Source: Gemmatimonadaceae bacterium
GTDB taxonomy: Bacteria; Gemmatimonadota; Gemmatimonadetes; Gemmatimonadales; Gemmatimonadaceae
Assembly (NCBI GenBank): GCA_020846935.1
Contig: JADLCY010000001.1
Coordinates: forward strand, 434,001-498,000
Length of the DNA stretch: 64,000 nt
Direction of reading: 5' to 3'
The notes below the pieces were generated by a model, which ran no database searches, had not been told where the DNA came from, and saw only the letters and a program-made list of their open reading frames with translations. Below, one piece after another: positions 33,365 to 42,456 of this stretch. Positions within the stretch are counted from its first letter, which is position 1; each line of letters starts with the position of its first letter. Both the position numbers and the translations under genes were made by a program.

Positions 33365-34332
33365 CGGCCACCTGGACGGTCCTCGTGGCGGACAGCATCG
33401 CCATCGACGGCCTGGCACCGCTTGCTTCCGATCCGCGCTTCGCCCTCGTCGTTCGCCCGGGACTCGCCGGCGACGACCTCGCCTCGGCCATCGCGGACGC
33501 CGACGCGGTGCTCGTGCGCAGCGCCACGAAGATCACGCGCGCCTCGCTCTCGAAAGCCGAGCGCCTCAAGGCCATCGGTCGTGCGGGCGTCGGCGTGGAC
33601 ACGATCGACGTCGACGCAGCCTCCGAGCGCAACATCCCGGTGCTCACTGCGCCGGCAGGCAACACCATCTCGGCCGCCGAACTGACGATGGCCCTCCTGC
33701 TCGCGCTCGCGCGCAAGGTGCCGGCCGCCGATCGCTCGATGAAGGCCGGCGAGTGGGACCGCAAGTCGTTCAACGGATTCGAGCTCTACGGCAAGACGCT
33801 GGGCCTCGTTGGCGCCGGACGGATCGGTGGACAGGTGGCCAAGCGCGCCCGCGCCTTCGGCATGCAGGTAGTCGTGTACGATCCGTGGCTCGGGCAGGAG
33901 CGCGCCCGCGAACTCGACGTGCAACTCGGCACGCTGGACGTCGTGCTCAAGTCCGCCGATGTCATTTCTGTTCACGTCCCGCTGACCGACGTGACCGCCG
34001 GCCTGATCGGCCCGGCGCAGTTCGCGATGATGAAGGCCGGCGGCCTCCTCCTCAACGTCGCCCGCGGCGGCGTGGTGGACGAGAAGGCCCTCCTCGCCGC
34101 CCTCACGTCCGGTCACCTCGGCGGTGCTGCCCTCGACGTGTATGAGGCCGAGCCCTTGCCGAAGGACAGCCCGCTCCGCGCATTGCCCAACGTCGTGATG
34201 ACGCCGCACCTGGGAGCGTCGACCGCCGAAGCCCAGCAGAACGTCGCCATCGAGATCGCTGAAGCGGTGCGCAACTGCCTGAGCGACGGGGACCTGACGA
34301 ACGCCGTCAACGCGGCGCGGATCCGGCGTTAG
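33361..34332 (+). CDS. serA: D-3-phosphoglycerate dehydrogenase, short form
   Basis: The 323-residue D-2-hydroxyacid dehydrogenase has the NAD motif LGLVGAGRIGGQVAKRA, RAGVGVDTIDVDAA and the catalytic Arg/Glu/His set visible in NVARGGVVDEKAL, VYEAEPLP and MTPHLGAST. It stops soon after the catalytic domain, so the regulatory ACT and intervening domains of long SerA proteins are missing; feedback inhibition by serine through ACT is not expected. It is coupled to the class V aminotransferase gene by ATGA overlap and is followed by a strong terminator. The first step of serine synthesis is the most likely job. Confidence 0.9.
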   Translation: MTATWTVLVADSIAIDGLAPLASDPRFALVVRPGLAGDDLASAIADADAVLVRSATKITRASLSKAERLKAIGRAGVGVDTIDVDAASERNIPVLTAPAGNTISAAELTMALLLALARKVPAADRSMKAGEWDRKSFNGFELYGKTLGLVGAGRIGGQVAKRARAFGMQVVVYDPWLGQERARELDVQLGTLDVVLKSADVISVHVPLTDVTAGLIGPAQFAMMKAGGLLLNVARGGVVDEKALLAALTSGHLGGAALDVYEAEPLPKDSPLRALPNVVMTPHLGASTAEAQQNVAIEIAEAVRNCLSDGDLTNAVNAARIRR

Positions 34333-34386
34333 GCACGGAAGCGCCGGGCGAGAGGACACGCACAGTCGGACACTCGGAGGGAGTGA

Positions 34387-34424
34387 GAGGGGCACGGCGC
34401 GGACTCCGCCCGTGCCCCTCTTCT
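34387..34424 (+). terminator. Terminator of the serine gene pair
   Basis: GAGGGGCACGG (34387-34397) pairs with CCGTGCCCCTC (34410-34420), an 11-base perfect stem, followed by TTCT. Confidence 0.85.
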
Positions 34425-34568
34425 GCGCGACCCCGCTTCAACGCCTCTCGGGGCGTGCATGCGAAACATCCGCCGTGGAGGGCATGAAGGCATGACGGGC
34501 CGCACTAACGGTGACGATTGCTTCCGGCGCCACACAGACGCTGGCGCCCAACCTCCCGCCGAGAAACC

Positions 34569-34979
34569 CTACCGAACCAGTGTCACGAACAGGACGTGTT
34601 CGCCGCGGAGCCACGCGCCGTATTCGGTGTAGGCCTGCACGCGCTGCACCATGCGGACACTCGAGACATAGCGCGGTTGGAGGGTGCGCAGCACGTCCGT
34701 GGCCCCGGCGTACTGGCCGTTGATGAAGACGTCGATCTCCGGCTGAATGCCGCGCAATACGTGGCTCCCCAGGCGCGCGCGCACCATGGCGGGACGCGTG
34801 CGCTGCAGCACGTCGAACAGCGAGCTCGCGTCGGGAAAGCGCTGGATCTCGTCGATCGGGACGAACGTCGAGGTGGCGCCCGACCTGGGACGCGGTGTTG
34901 TCAATGTGCCGGACGTGGTGACTGAAGACGTGGTGCAGGCCGTCAGTACGGCACAGGCGAGAAGCATGGCGCGAGTCAT
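34569..34979 (-). CDS. Small lipoprotein with a TonB-plug-like domain
   Basis: The ATG at 34979 gives 136 residues starting MTRAMLLACAVLTACTTS, a lipoprotein signal with lipobox LTAC. The mature part reads IDEIQRFPDASSLFDVLQR, then EIDVFINGQYAGATDVLR and VSSVRMVQRVQAYTEYG. This resembles a minimal plug domain of TonB-dependent receptors (named ligand-like strand, ING(Q)Y, then VxSVRM) but has no barrel. It is a separate gene, with a terminator-like hairpin between it and the upstream lipoprotein gene. The role is unknown; related plug-only proteins sit at 55.6-58.5 kb. Confidence 0.7.
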   Translation of the reverse strand: MTRAMLLACAVLTACTTSSVTTSGTLTTPRPRSGATSTFVPIDEIQRFPDASSLFDVLQRTRPAMVRARLGSHVLRGIQPEIDVFINGQYAGATDVLRTLQPRYVSSVRMVQRVQAYTEYGAWLRGEHVLFVTLVR

Positions 34980-35401
34980 TGGACCCTCCTGGCCCCGTGG
35001 TGCAGTGGATCGGACGGTCCGTCGCGGGGTTGAGGCGCTCGGCTGCGGCGCGCAGGGATGGTCCCTGCATGGAGAGTCGGCGGTGGGAGCGCGTGACAGT
35101 GGTCCGTGACTGTACGGTGCGTGCGTCGCGCCGGCCTGAAAACTCGGGGAACTCCGCTGGGGCAACTACCAGCGCGTTGCCGGCGTGGATGGCGCCCGCT
35201 CGCAGACGACGACACGCCCCGGCAGCGCAGCCCTGGAACGGCGGAGGACAGGACCGCGTGCCAGGGTCGGGCCGGCGGCGACACACGAGTGCCCAGGCGC
35301 GATGATCGGCGGTGAAAAGAAGCTGCCCCCGGAAGCCGAAGCTCCCGAGGGCATCCGGACGGCGCTCCCCCCAGAGACGCCGCCAGTCGGTGACTGCGCG
35401 C
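34980..35401. other. Intergenic stretch between two lipoprotein genes
   Basis: No gene is recognised in these 422 bases. The right part holds the terminator of the LTXXQ-type gene (35313-35352); the rest has no clear promoter or repeat. Confidence 0.6.
35313..35352 (-). terminator. Terminator after the LTXXQ-type lipoprotein gene
   Basis: On the minus strand a 12-base stem (GCCCTCGGGAGC with GCTTCCGGGGGC, two GU pairs) with a TTCG tetraloop is followed by AGCTTCTTTTC. It lies 50 bases after the stop. Confidence 0.8.
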
Positions 35402-36163
35402 TCAGCCGTTGAGGCCGCGCAGCGTGCAGGGATTGTTCCGTTGCTCGGGGGTGAGGATGTCGTTGATCGCCTGCTTGAGTCGAAGCTCGGCGGCGCGGAT
35501 CGCCTGCATCGCCGGTTCGGCTCGCGCCAGGATCCGTCGGATTTCTTCGGCGCTCTTCCCCGCCGCACGCGCGGCACGGGCTTCTTCGTGCACCGCCTTG
35601 ATCGTCGCGATGTGCTCCTTGATCGACGCCTCGAACGCGACCTTGAGTTCGCGGATGGCCTTCACCTGTGCCTCGGTCAGCCTCACGCTGTCCCGGCAGA
35701 CGGTCGGTCGGCGCGAGGCGATCCAGGCGCGCTGCGCGGGCGTGTACACCGCCCAGATGTCGGCCTGCAACTTCACGAAGGCGGCGCGCACGCGTGCCAG
35801 CGGCTCCGCGGCCCGCGCCAGGATCTTTCGCACTTCCTCGCGCGACTTGCCGGCCTCGCGGGCCGCCCTGGCCTCGGCCTCGATCTGCATCAGCAGCTGC
35901 ACGTCCGCTTTGGTTGCGGCCTTGTAGGCTTCGTGCAGCGCGGCAATCTGTGCCTTCTGGTCCGCGGTGAGCTTGAGGCTGTCCGGCAGCTCCGATCCGC
36001 CGATGCCACCGCGATCGGTCACCGCCGCGGTCGACGTTCCGAGATCCTGCACCAGGTCGATCCCCTCACTGTCCTGCCGGGTCGGCGGCGGACTCGTGGG
36101 TTCGGTCGAGCAGGCAGCGGCAGCGACAAGGACGGCGGCGCAGAGCCACGTGGTGCGTCTCAT
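35402..36163 (-). CDS. Lipoprotein with Spy/CpxP-like LTXXQ repeats
   Basis: The ATG at 36163 gives 253 residues with a lipobox (AAVLVAAAACSTEP). Two copies of an LTxxQ-type helical repeat are visible: LTADQKAQIAALHEAYKAA and LTEAQVKAIRELKVAFEA. Each is followed by an ARAAREAGKS or ARAARAAGKS loop, a xILARA helix and a final TPAQRAW or TPEQRNN. This is the layout of Spy/CpxP/LTXXQ-family periplasmic proteins, which are small chaperones or metal-response sensors; here two units are joined. It is anchored to a membrane by the Cys lipid. No regulator gene is adjacent. Confidence 0.78.
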   Translation of the reverse strand: MRRTTWLCAAVLVAAAACSTEPTSPPPTRQDSEGIDLVQDLGTSTAAVTDRGGIGGSELPDSLKLTADQKAQIAALHEAYKAATKADVQLLMQIEAEARAAREAGKSREEVRKILARAAEPLARVRAAFVKLQADIWAVYTPAQRAWIASRRPTVCRDSVRLTEAQVKAIRELKVAFEASIKEHIATIKAVHEEARAARAAGKSAEEIRRILARAEPAMQAIRAAELRLKQAINDILTPEQRNNPCTLRGLNG

Positions 36164-36326
36164 ATGCTGGTCTCTCCGGTCTCGGTGACGGTCGCCGGGG
36201 GTGCGCCGCGACAACGTGAAGGGTGGCTGGCGAGCCATGGCTCGCATGGACGTGGAACCGCGTCGAGGCGGGCGTTGAGCCTCGATCCGTGTGATCCGAC
36301 ACCGCGACCCCTGAGGCGCCCTGACA

Positions 36327-39011
36327 CTACGGCTGACGACGTTCCTCCATGACCACGGTCACGGTCACAAAGTCGTCATCGTCGGCACCCTCTGCCGGAA
36401 GTCGCACGTCGAGCGCGGTCCACTCACCGATTCCTCCGGTGGACGCGACCTCACCGCGGCCGTCGATCCTGGCAGTGACCCCGGGCGAAGGCCCGCGCAC
36501 GCGCAGCGCATACGACTGACCCGCCCGACCCTGCAGCGTCACGGTGTACCGGCCCTCGGCAAAGCGCTCGCGCACCACACGCAGCGCCGCCGAACGATCG
36601 CCAATGCGTGGCGCCGCGGGCTCGGTCGACACCTCCCATCCCCTGCTCCATGAGGCGCCCAGTCGCAGCCGCTCACGCAGTCTGGCCGTGGAGGACGCGA
36701 TCACCGCGCCGGGAAGCCGGGCCACCACCGGCGCTCCCGGCGCCATCGTCGTCACGTCGCTCGCGCCTAACGGGAGCGCCGGCTGGAACGTCACCTCGAG
36801 CGCGCGCCCCGCGTCGCCCGCCGTGCGCCACACCTCGGCCACCAGCGCACGACCGTTGCGCCGGATCGTGAACGACACACGGTCGGCTCCGATCGCCAGC
36901 TGATCGACGCGCACCGAATCCCATTCGGCGGGCAGGTGCGGCGCCAGGGTGAGGCGGCCGGCCGGCGCGTCGACCTCGATGCCCAGCAGCCCACGCACCA
37001 ACGGCGTGATCACCATCGACGTCGCAAAGAACTGATGCGGCACGGCGGTATCCAGCGGCTTGTAGACACGCCCGCTGATCACTTCCGGATTTCGGCCGAG
37101 CGCCTCATCGAACCCCGTGCGCGCGATAGCCTCGAGCGCAAATTGGCCCGCATGTGCGTTGTGGTAGCGATACTGCGCCAGGGCCACCCATCCGGTCACG
37201 AAGGGCCACACCGCCCCGTTGTTGTAGTGCAGCGGGTCGAACAACGGGCTACGGGCTGACAGCGGGCGTGCGCCCCAGTCCGTCATGATCTCGGCGCTGG
37301 CGAGACGAGCGGCCATCTCGGCGCCCCGCTCGGCGTCAAACACATCGAACGCCATCGCCGTCGCGGGCCACGACGTGAGGTTCTCGTTGACCTTGCCACC
37401 TTCGAGGATGGCGAACGCGTACTGCCCCTGTGACGGCATCCACAGCTTCTGTTCGAGCGTCACCAGAGCGCGACGCCTGGTGTCGCGCGCCTCGCGCGCC
37501 AGCGCCGGCTCCGACATCACCTCGGCCATGCGCGCAAACCGCTCCAGCGCCGCGACCCACACACCGCTCAGGTACACATCGGACACGATGCCCTGCTGCA
37601 GGTCGCCGACCTCCAGCGCCCCCGCGCCGGCGATCGGGTTCTCCATCAGTCCGTCTCCGTCCGAGTCGGCGCTCCGCGACCACTGGTAGGCTTTCCTGAT
37701 GTTGGGCCACAGCGAGCGGACCAGCGCCGTGTCCGCCGTCTGCTTCCAGTACTCCCCGAGCGCCAGCACCCAGAACGGCGTCGTGTCGCCATGATAGTAC
37801 GCGTACGGGTAGGCGCCGAACCAGTCGATCTTTGCCGCGCCCTGCGAGATCTCGTGCGTGATCTTGCCATCGGCGCGCTGATACTTCGCAAAGAACCTGA
37901 ACACGCCCTCGCGCACCAGGTCGCGCTGCGCGGTGGCGGTCATCGCGAAGGCGTTGATGGACGCGTCGCCACCAAAGAACCAGCCAAAGCCGGGACGATC
38001 GCTCGCCGCACCGGAGAGGCCGTACCCCGCAACGAGACCGCAGCCAAGGTCCGGATTGCAGACCATCGACTCGTCGAGGTTGACCTTGGCCCACTCGAAA
38101 GCGCGATCAAGCGCGGCGTTCGGCGTCTGCACCCGCAGCGTATTCGCTGACAGCGCGCGGTAGTGCTCCACGCGCTTCGCCCACTCCGCCTGCGCCGCGC
38201 CCGGGCGCAGGAGGCGCTCATACAGTGCGCGCGCCGAGTCACGGGGCATCTCGCCACCCGCAAGCACGATCGGGATGAACGCCTGATGGATGTTGACGTT
38301 GCCGCCCGGAGGCTCGCCCAGCCGCGGCTCCGTGTAGCGTTCGCGTTCATTCCCCACGCCGATCGCAAACTGCGGCGCCGCCGCGGCGAGCATGTGCGCG
38401 GGGACATCCGAAGCACGCGTGACGCCGGGCGAGCCGAGGAAGGCATTGATCTGCCGCCGACTCTCGCTGAACACGAAGGCCCGGGCCGGCGCGTTCCAGG
38501 CCACGTACTGGCCGCCCAGCGATGCCGGCCAGGCGAAATGGATGTCGGGCCTGAACGAGGCGAGAATCTCCATCGGGCGGATGGCGTCCACCTCGAGCAG
38601 CATGATCACCGCGGGCAGGTCCAGCGCGGCAAACACGACTTGCCTGACGGTGAATGTTTCGTAGGCGTATTCGATCGTCACCCCTTCTGGTCGCACCACG
38701 ACGGAACGCGCCACGTCGCGTCCACGAATGGGGTCCGTGTACCTGGGAACCTTGAAGTCGAGCTGGAAGTCGTGGAACCACTTGATCGGCCACGACCACA
38801 GCTCGAGGCGCCCGTCTTCGGTGCCCATCGCGATGCTGCGCCGACCCACCGTCGCGAGGTACGTGTTGGGTCGCGCGTCGCCCCGCAGCTCGAGTGGCGA
38901 TCGTCCCAGGTCGAACCAGGCGATCGTGGGCGAGGGGCCCTGCGCCCTCGCGGGTTCGCTCCAGGCCAGGCACGCGGTGACAAGGGCGGCGACGCGAAGG
39001 CTCTGGCGCAT
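36327..39011 (-). CDS. Secreted six-hairpin glucosidase-like enzyme
   Basis: The ATG at 39011 gives 894 residues with a signal peptide (LVTACLAWSEPARAQG). The core (about 310-680) has an (alpha/alpha)6-type layout with GFGWFFGGDASINAFAMTA, KITHEISQ, YYHGDTTPFWVLALGEYW, DSDGDGLMENP and YNNGAVWPFVTGWVALAQYRY. This matches amylo-alpha-1,6-glucosidase/glycogen-debranching-type and GH15-like enzymes. The conserved acidic residues in GDASINAF and NGAVWPF regions are likely part of the active site. The C-terminal 150 residues form beta domains. Export implies it acts on external glucans. It follows the TonB receptor gene after 200 bases holding two copies of a 19-base repeat. Confidence 0.85.
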   Translation of the reverse strand: MRQSLRVAALVTACLAWSEPARAQGPSPTIAWFDLGRSPLELRGDARPNTYLATVGRRSIAMGTEDGRLELWSWPIKWFHDFQLDFKVPRYTDPIRGRDVARSVVVRPEGVTIEYAYETFTVRQVVFAALDLPAVIMLLEVDAIRPMEILASFRPDIHFAWPASLGGQYVAWNAPARAFVFSESRRQINAFLGSPGVTRASDVPAHMLAAAAPQFAIGVGNERERYTEPRLGEPPGGNVNIHQAFIPIVLAGGEMPRDSARALYERLLRPGAAQAEWAKRVEHYRALSANTLRVQTPNAALDRAFEWAKVNLDESMVCNPDLGCGLVAGYGLSGAASDRPGFGWFFGGDASINAFAMTATAQRDLVREGVFRFFAKYQRADGKITHEISQGAAKIDWFGAYPYAYYHGDTTPFWVLALGEYWKQTADTALVRSLWPNIRKAYQWSRSADSDGDGLMENPIAGAGALEVGDLQQGIVSDVYLSGVWVAALERFARMAEVMSEPALAREARDTRRRALVTLEQKLWMPSQGQYAFAILEGGKVNENLTSWPATAMAFDVFDAERGAEMAARLASAEIMTDWGARPLSARSPLFDPLHYNNGAVWPFVTGWVALAQYRYHNAHAGQFALEAIARTGFDEALGRNPEVISGRVYKPLDTAVPHQFFATSMVITPLVRGLLGIEVDAPAGRLTLAPHLPAEWDSVRVDQLAIGADRVSFTIRRNGRALVAEVWRTAGDAGRALEVTFQPALPLGASDVTTMAPGAPVVARLPGAVIASSTARLRERLRLGASWSRGWEVSTEPAAPRIGDRSAALRVVRERFAEGRYTVTLQGRAGQSYALRVRGPSPGVTARIDGRGEVASTGGIGEWTALDVRLPAEGADDDDFVTVTVVMEERRQP

Positions 39012-39129
39012 GTGAACGCGAGGTCGAGGGCTCAGGTCGTGGTCCGGACCCTCAGGAATGGAAAGGAGATCCACATCCCTGGGAAGGGCGCGAGGCAGCG
39101 AGACTCCTCGCGCTCCCGTGCTCGCCCAC

Positions 39130-39209
39130 CCGCGCGCGGGCCTCAGGCGGAGAATGACGTCACGCCCGCGATCGACGTCTGCGCGTCCGCCCGCGCGCGG
39201 GCCTCAGGC
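39130..39209. repeat. Two copies of a 19-base direct repeat
   Basis: CCGCGCGCGGGCCTCAGGC occurs at 39130-39148 and again at 39191-39209, 61 bases apart. Each contains a palindrome CCCGCGCGCGGG. They lie between the TonB receptor stop and the glucosidase start. Confidence 0.85.
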
Positions 39210-39211
39210 CA

Positions 39212-41296
39212 TTACTCGCGCCGCCACTCCAGCCCCGTCACGAACTGCCGGCCTGTGAAGCCGGGCCACGCGGTGCCCATGGAGCGGTCCAGCAGGTTGG
39301 TGACACCAACCGACCAGGTGAGGCCGGTCGGTAACGGCTGCGTGAGGCGCGCGTCGACCCGTGCCCAGCCACCACGCTCCACCACCGCACCCGACGCCTC
39401 ACGCTCGATCGGCGTGCGGCCGGTGTAGACGAGCGAGGCGCCGCCGCGGAGGCGACCAAGCACGGGCCCGCCGAGTGTGCTCCGCGCGACGAAGCGCGAA
39501 CGCCCGAGCAGTGGCGTTCCCGTGGCACGATCACGCGAGCGAAGCACGTCGACGCCGCCGTCGAGCTGCCAGGCACCTGACGCCACCCCGGCCTCGAACT
39601 CGATGCCCTGCATGCTGCCGCGATCGAGGTTGCGATAGACAAACGTGCCGGCCGCGTCGGGCTCGCTCGTCTCGATGAAGTCGCGGTAGGTGGTCGCCCA
39701 CCCGGTGGCCCTGGCCCAGAGGCGGCGGCCGGTCCATTCGGCGCCTAACGACGCCGACGCCGAACGCTCGGGGCGCAGGTCGGGGTTGCCGGTGACCGCG
39801 TATCCCGCCGCCGTGTTGACGAAGTCGAGGTACAACTCCTTGAAGTCGGGAGCGCGAAAGCCGCGGCCGCCCGAGAGTCGCACGGCGACCTCGGACCGCG
39901 GACGCCACATCATCGCCAGGCGCGGCGCGACGAATCGGCCCCACTGGTCACTCAGCGTCAGGCGCGCTCCCGGCACGAGCGTGAAGGCTCCACGCGACCA
40001 CGTCGCCTGCGCAAACGGCTCCGCGCTCGACACGTCGCGCCGTCGATCCAGCACCCGGTCGGCCGTGATGCGTTCGTGGCGCGCCTGGACCCCCGCATCC
40101 ACGGCCACCCCTTCGAGCGCCGCATTCCACAGGACCTCGCCCTGCCACAGTTCCTGTCGATCGTCCTCGCCGTCACGGCTCACCGGCGCACCGGTCGTGC
40201 TGGCCCGCGACAGGTGCGTGAACGACGCACCGTGCAGCGTCGCCGAGAGGCGTCCACGTGCCATGGTCCGCTCCCCCATCACGCGGCCGGCCCACTGCTG
40301 ATTGTCGGCGAACCGATAGAGCTGGCCTGTGCGGTACCGCTGCGACTCACCTATGCCGAGCATGCTCCCGGTCAGTCGGGTGGAGGACGTGACGTCCCAT
40401 ACGAGCGAGGTCATCCCATTCACGCGCCTCGCGTATGTGCCGTTCTCCCCGGTGAGGCCGGGCACGAGATCGATCGTGCGAGCCCCACCGTCGACCGACA
40501 GCCCGACGTCGCCGCGGCGCCAGCGCAGGTCGCCGGCACCCTCCAGTCGTCCCTGGGTCCCCGCGCCTGACGAGAGCCCCGCCGACCAGCCCACGGCCTC
40601 GGCGCGTCGCGTGATGATGTTCACCACACCGCCCAGCGCATCGCTCCCGTACAGCGTGGACTGCGGTCCCTTCACCACCTCGACCCGCTCCACGAGCGAC
40701 ACCGGAAGCCGCGAAAGATCGAAGTTCCCTGCGACGCGACCGACCAGCGGCTGGCCATCGAGCAGAATCAGCACGCGACGCGAGTCGAAGCCCCGCATCT
40801 GCACCCCGGCACCGGCCGGGATCCCGCCATCGACGTTCAGGCCCGACTGCTCGGCCAGCACCGCACCAAGGTCGGCCGCTCCGGACCGTCGCAGCGCGGT
40901 CCGGTCGATCAGCGCCGTCTCGACCGCGCTCTCGGCAAGCCGCTGCTCGCGCCGCGAGGCGGTGACGATGATCGCGTCGAGCGAACGAGCCACCGGCGCC
41001 AGCGCCACCTGGATCGAGTCACCGGCGGCGAGCGTGAGATCGCGGTACGCGTGACCGGGATGGCGCACGCGGAGGCGCGCGGCGCCATCGTTTGATATCT
41101 CCATCGTCCACGCGCCCGCCGAGTCGGCGCGCGTCGCCCGCGTGGTGCCCAGCTCCAGGACCTCGGCGCCGGCCAGCGGACGACCCGTGGCACCATCCAC
41201 GACGCGGCCGCTGACGCGCCCGGAGGCCTGAGCGGCAACGAGCGCGGGGGCGATCAGGGTGAACCCCGCGAGCCCCCAGCGAATCCATGGGCGCAT
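39212..41296 (-). CDS. TonB-dependent outer membrane receptor
   Basis: The 694-residue protein has a signal peptide (residues 1-23, ending AAQA), an N-terminal carboxypeptidase-regulatory-like domain (VSGRVVDGATGRPLAGAEV), a plug domain (about 105-215; IIVTASRREQRL, MRGFDSRRVLILLDGQPL, VEVVKGPQSTLYGSDALGGVVNIIT) and a beta-barrel to the end. These are the standard parts of a vitamin B12/heme/siderophore receptor. The neighbouring HmuY-like lipoprotein gene (9 bases upstream) makes heme uptake the best guess. The receptor opens by TonB energy, the exb/tonB genes are not in the window. It also follows the two-component genes on the same strand. Confidence 0.92.
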   Translation of the reverse strand: MRPWIRWGLAGFTLIAPALVAAQASGRVSGRVVDGATGRPLAGAEVLELGTTRATRADSAGAWTMEISNDGAARLRVRHPGHAYRDLTLAAGDSIQVALAPVARSLDAIIVTASRREQRLAESAVETALIDRTALRRSGAADLGAVLAEQSGLNVDGGIPAGAGVQMRGFDSRRVLILLDGQPLVGRVAGNFDLSRLPVSLVERVEVVKGPQSTLYGSDALGGVVNIITRRAEAVGWSAGLSSGAGTQGRLEGAGDLRWRRGDVGLSVDGGARTIDLVPGLTGENGTYARRVNGMTSLVWDVTSSTRLTGSMLGIGESQRYRTGQLYRFADNQQWAGRVMGERTMARGRLSATLHGASFTHLSRASTTGAPVSRDGEDDRQELWQGEVLWNAALEGVAVDAGVQARHERITADRVLDRRRDVSSAEPFAQATWSRGAFTLVPGARLTLSDQWGRFVAPRLAMMWRPRSEVAVRLSGGRGFRAPDFKELYLDFVNTAAGYAVTGNPDLRPERSASASLGAEWTGRRLWARATGWATTYRDFIETSEPDAAGTFVYRNLDRGSMQGIEFEAGVASGAWQLDGGVDVLRSRDRATGTPLLGRSRFVARSTLGGPVLGRLRGGASLVYTGRTPIEREASGAVVERGGWARVDARLTQPLPTGLTWSVGVTNLLDRSMGTAWPGFTGRQFVTGLEWRRE

Positions 41297-41305
41297 CGAC
41301 GTCGC

Positions 41306-42349
41306 CTAACGAAGTCGCGCCGAACGCATGGTCACCTGGCGCGACGCGCCGCTGGGACCGTAGTACGACGTGAGCTGGACCTTGTAGACCTCGGTGCCGC
41401 GTTTCACGAGGTATACGTTGAACAGCGGCCAGATCTGGTTGTCTGTGCCCGTGATGTTGTAGCGGTACCAGGGCTTGGCGACAAACACGCCGGCGTTGGC
41501 ATCGCGCTTGTAGGCGACGGCGGGAGCGGTGGCGGCATAGACCGCATCGATCGCGGCAAACGGCGTCGTGTTATCCGGCACGGCCATCACCGTGCCAGTC
41601 CCGCTCACGCCGCCGTTGCTGCGGATCTCGAACCCGGCGAAGCGCAGGTCCCACGTGCCGGTGACCGTCGTGGTCGTACGATTGGTCAGGTCGTAGTAGA
41701 CCGGACCCGTTCGCACGTCGACCGTGGCCTGTACCACCGCGCCAAACGGCGCTCCGGCCGACGGTTGCACGGCGAATTCGAAGGCCACGACTCCGGCGTT
41801 CTGTACGCTCGCATTCGACAGGCCCGTCACGCGCAGCTTGCCCAGCGTGATCGCCGTCGAGCCGCGACGCACTATCCACGACCGTGTGGCGTTCGCCGTC
41901 GCCGCCGCTCCCTGTCCGTTGAACCAGCCACTGATCGCCGGCGCGAGCGAATCTCCCTTGAATTGCGCCTCGGCCGGTACCTGCGCCGCGGTCACCGCCT
42001 CGAAACCCGCCAGTTGGTTGCCCGCGGTGAAGCCCTGCACCTGCGCCGTCGTCGCCTGCTCGTTGGTGCAGAGGCAATGCACCGTCACGCCACCCGGCCC
42101 CGCCGTGCCACCGTTCGTGGTCACCGTGGACCCAAAGAAGCCCAGGTCCCACGCGGAACTCGCCGCGGCGTCGCTCACTGTGACCTGCTGCGGCGCCTCA
42201 CCCAGCTTGACATAGGCGTAGCCCTGCGAAGCATCGACCGTGATCGACGCGGTGGTGGGGACGATCGGCGCAATGGCATCGTCAGTGCCACAGGCAGCAG
42301 GAGCGAGCGCGGCGGCAACGGCGAGCAGGACGGAAGAGAAGCGAGACAT
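41306..42349 (-). CDS. HmuY-like lipoprotein with two domains
   Basis: The ATG at 42349 gives 347 residues with a lipoprotein signal (AVAAALAPAACGTDD). HmuY-type motifs are seen twice. SAWDLGFFGSTVTTNGG is in the first part; TGTWDLRFAGFEIRSNGG is in the second, which also has WYRYN and VYKVQLTSYYGPSG. HmuY proteins of Bacteroidota grab heme and pass it to the TonB receptor HmuR. The 9-base gap to the receptor gene supports such a pair. I cannot confirm heme ligands: no pair of His residues is evident in the usual positions, so another ligand is possible. Its stop codon is inside a copy of the GTTAGGC motif. Confidence 0.82.
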   Translation of the reverse strand: MSRFSSVLLAVAAALAPAACGTDDAIAPIVPTTASITVDASQGYAYVKLGEAPQQVTVSDAAASSAWDLGFFGSTVTTNGGTAGPGGVTVHCLCTNEQATTAQVQGFTAGNQLAGFEAVTAAQVPAEAQFKGDSLAPAISGWFNGQGAAATANATRSWIVRRGSTAITLGKLRVTGLSNASVQNAGVVAFEFAVQPSAGAPFGAVVQATVDVRTGPVYYDLTNRTTTTVTGTWDLRFAGFEIRSNGGVSGTGTVMAVPDNTTPFAAIDAVYAATAPAVAYKRDANAGVFVAKPWYRYNITGTDNQIWPLFNVYLVKRGTEVYKVQLTSYYGPSGASRQVTMRSARLR

Positions 42350-42456
42350 GGCGTTGGGCGAGGGGACGCCAGACAAGGTCTTCGCCACGCCCGCGAGGCC
42401 CCATGCGGGATACTACGTACGGAAGACTACGGACCCAGCGGCAGCCGTCGCGCTCG

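Noticed and set aside
36085-36163. Whether the LTXXQ-type lipoprotein starts further upstream (to 36247)
   Set aside because: The extension is Arg-rich and would precede the signal peptide; the ATG at 36163 begins the lipobox-type signal.
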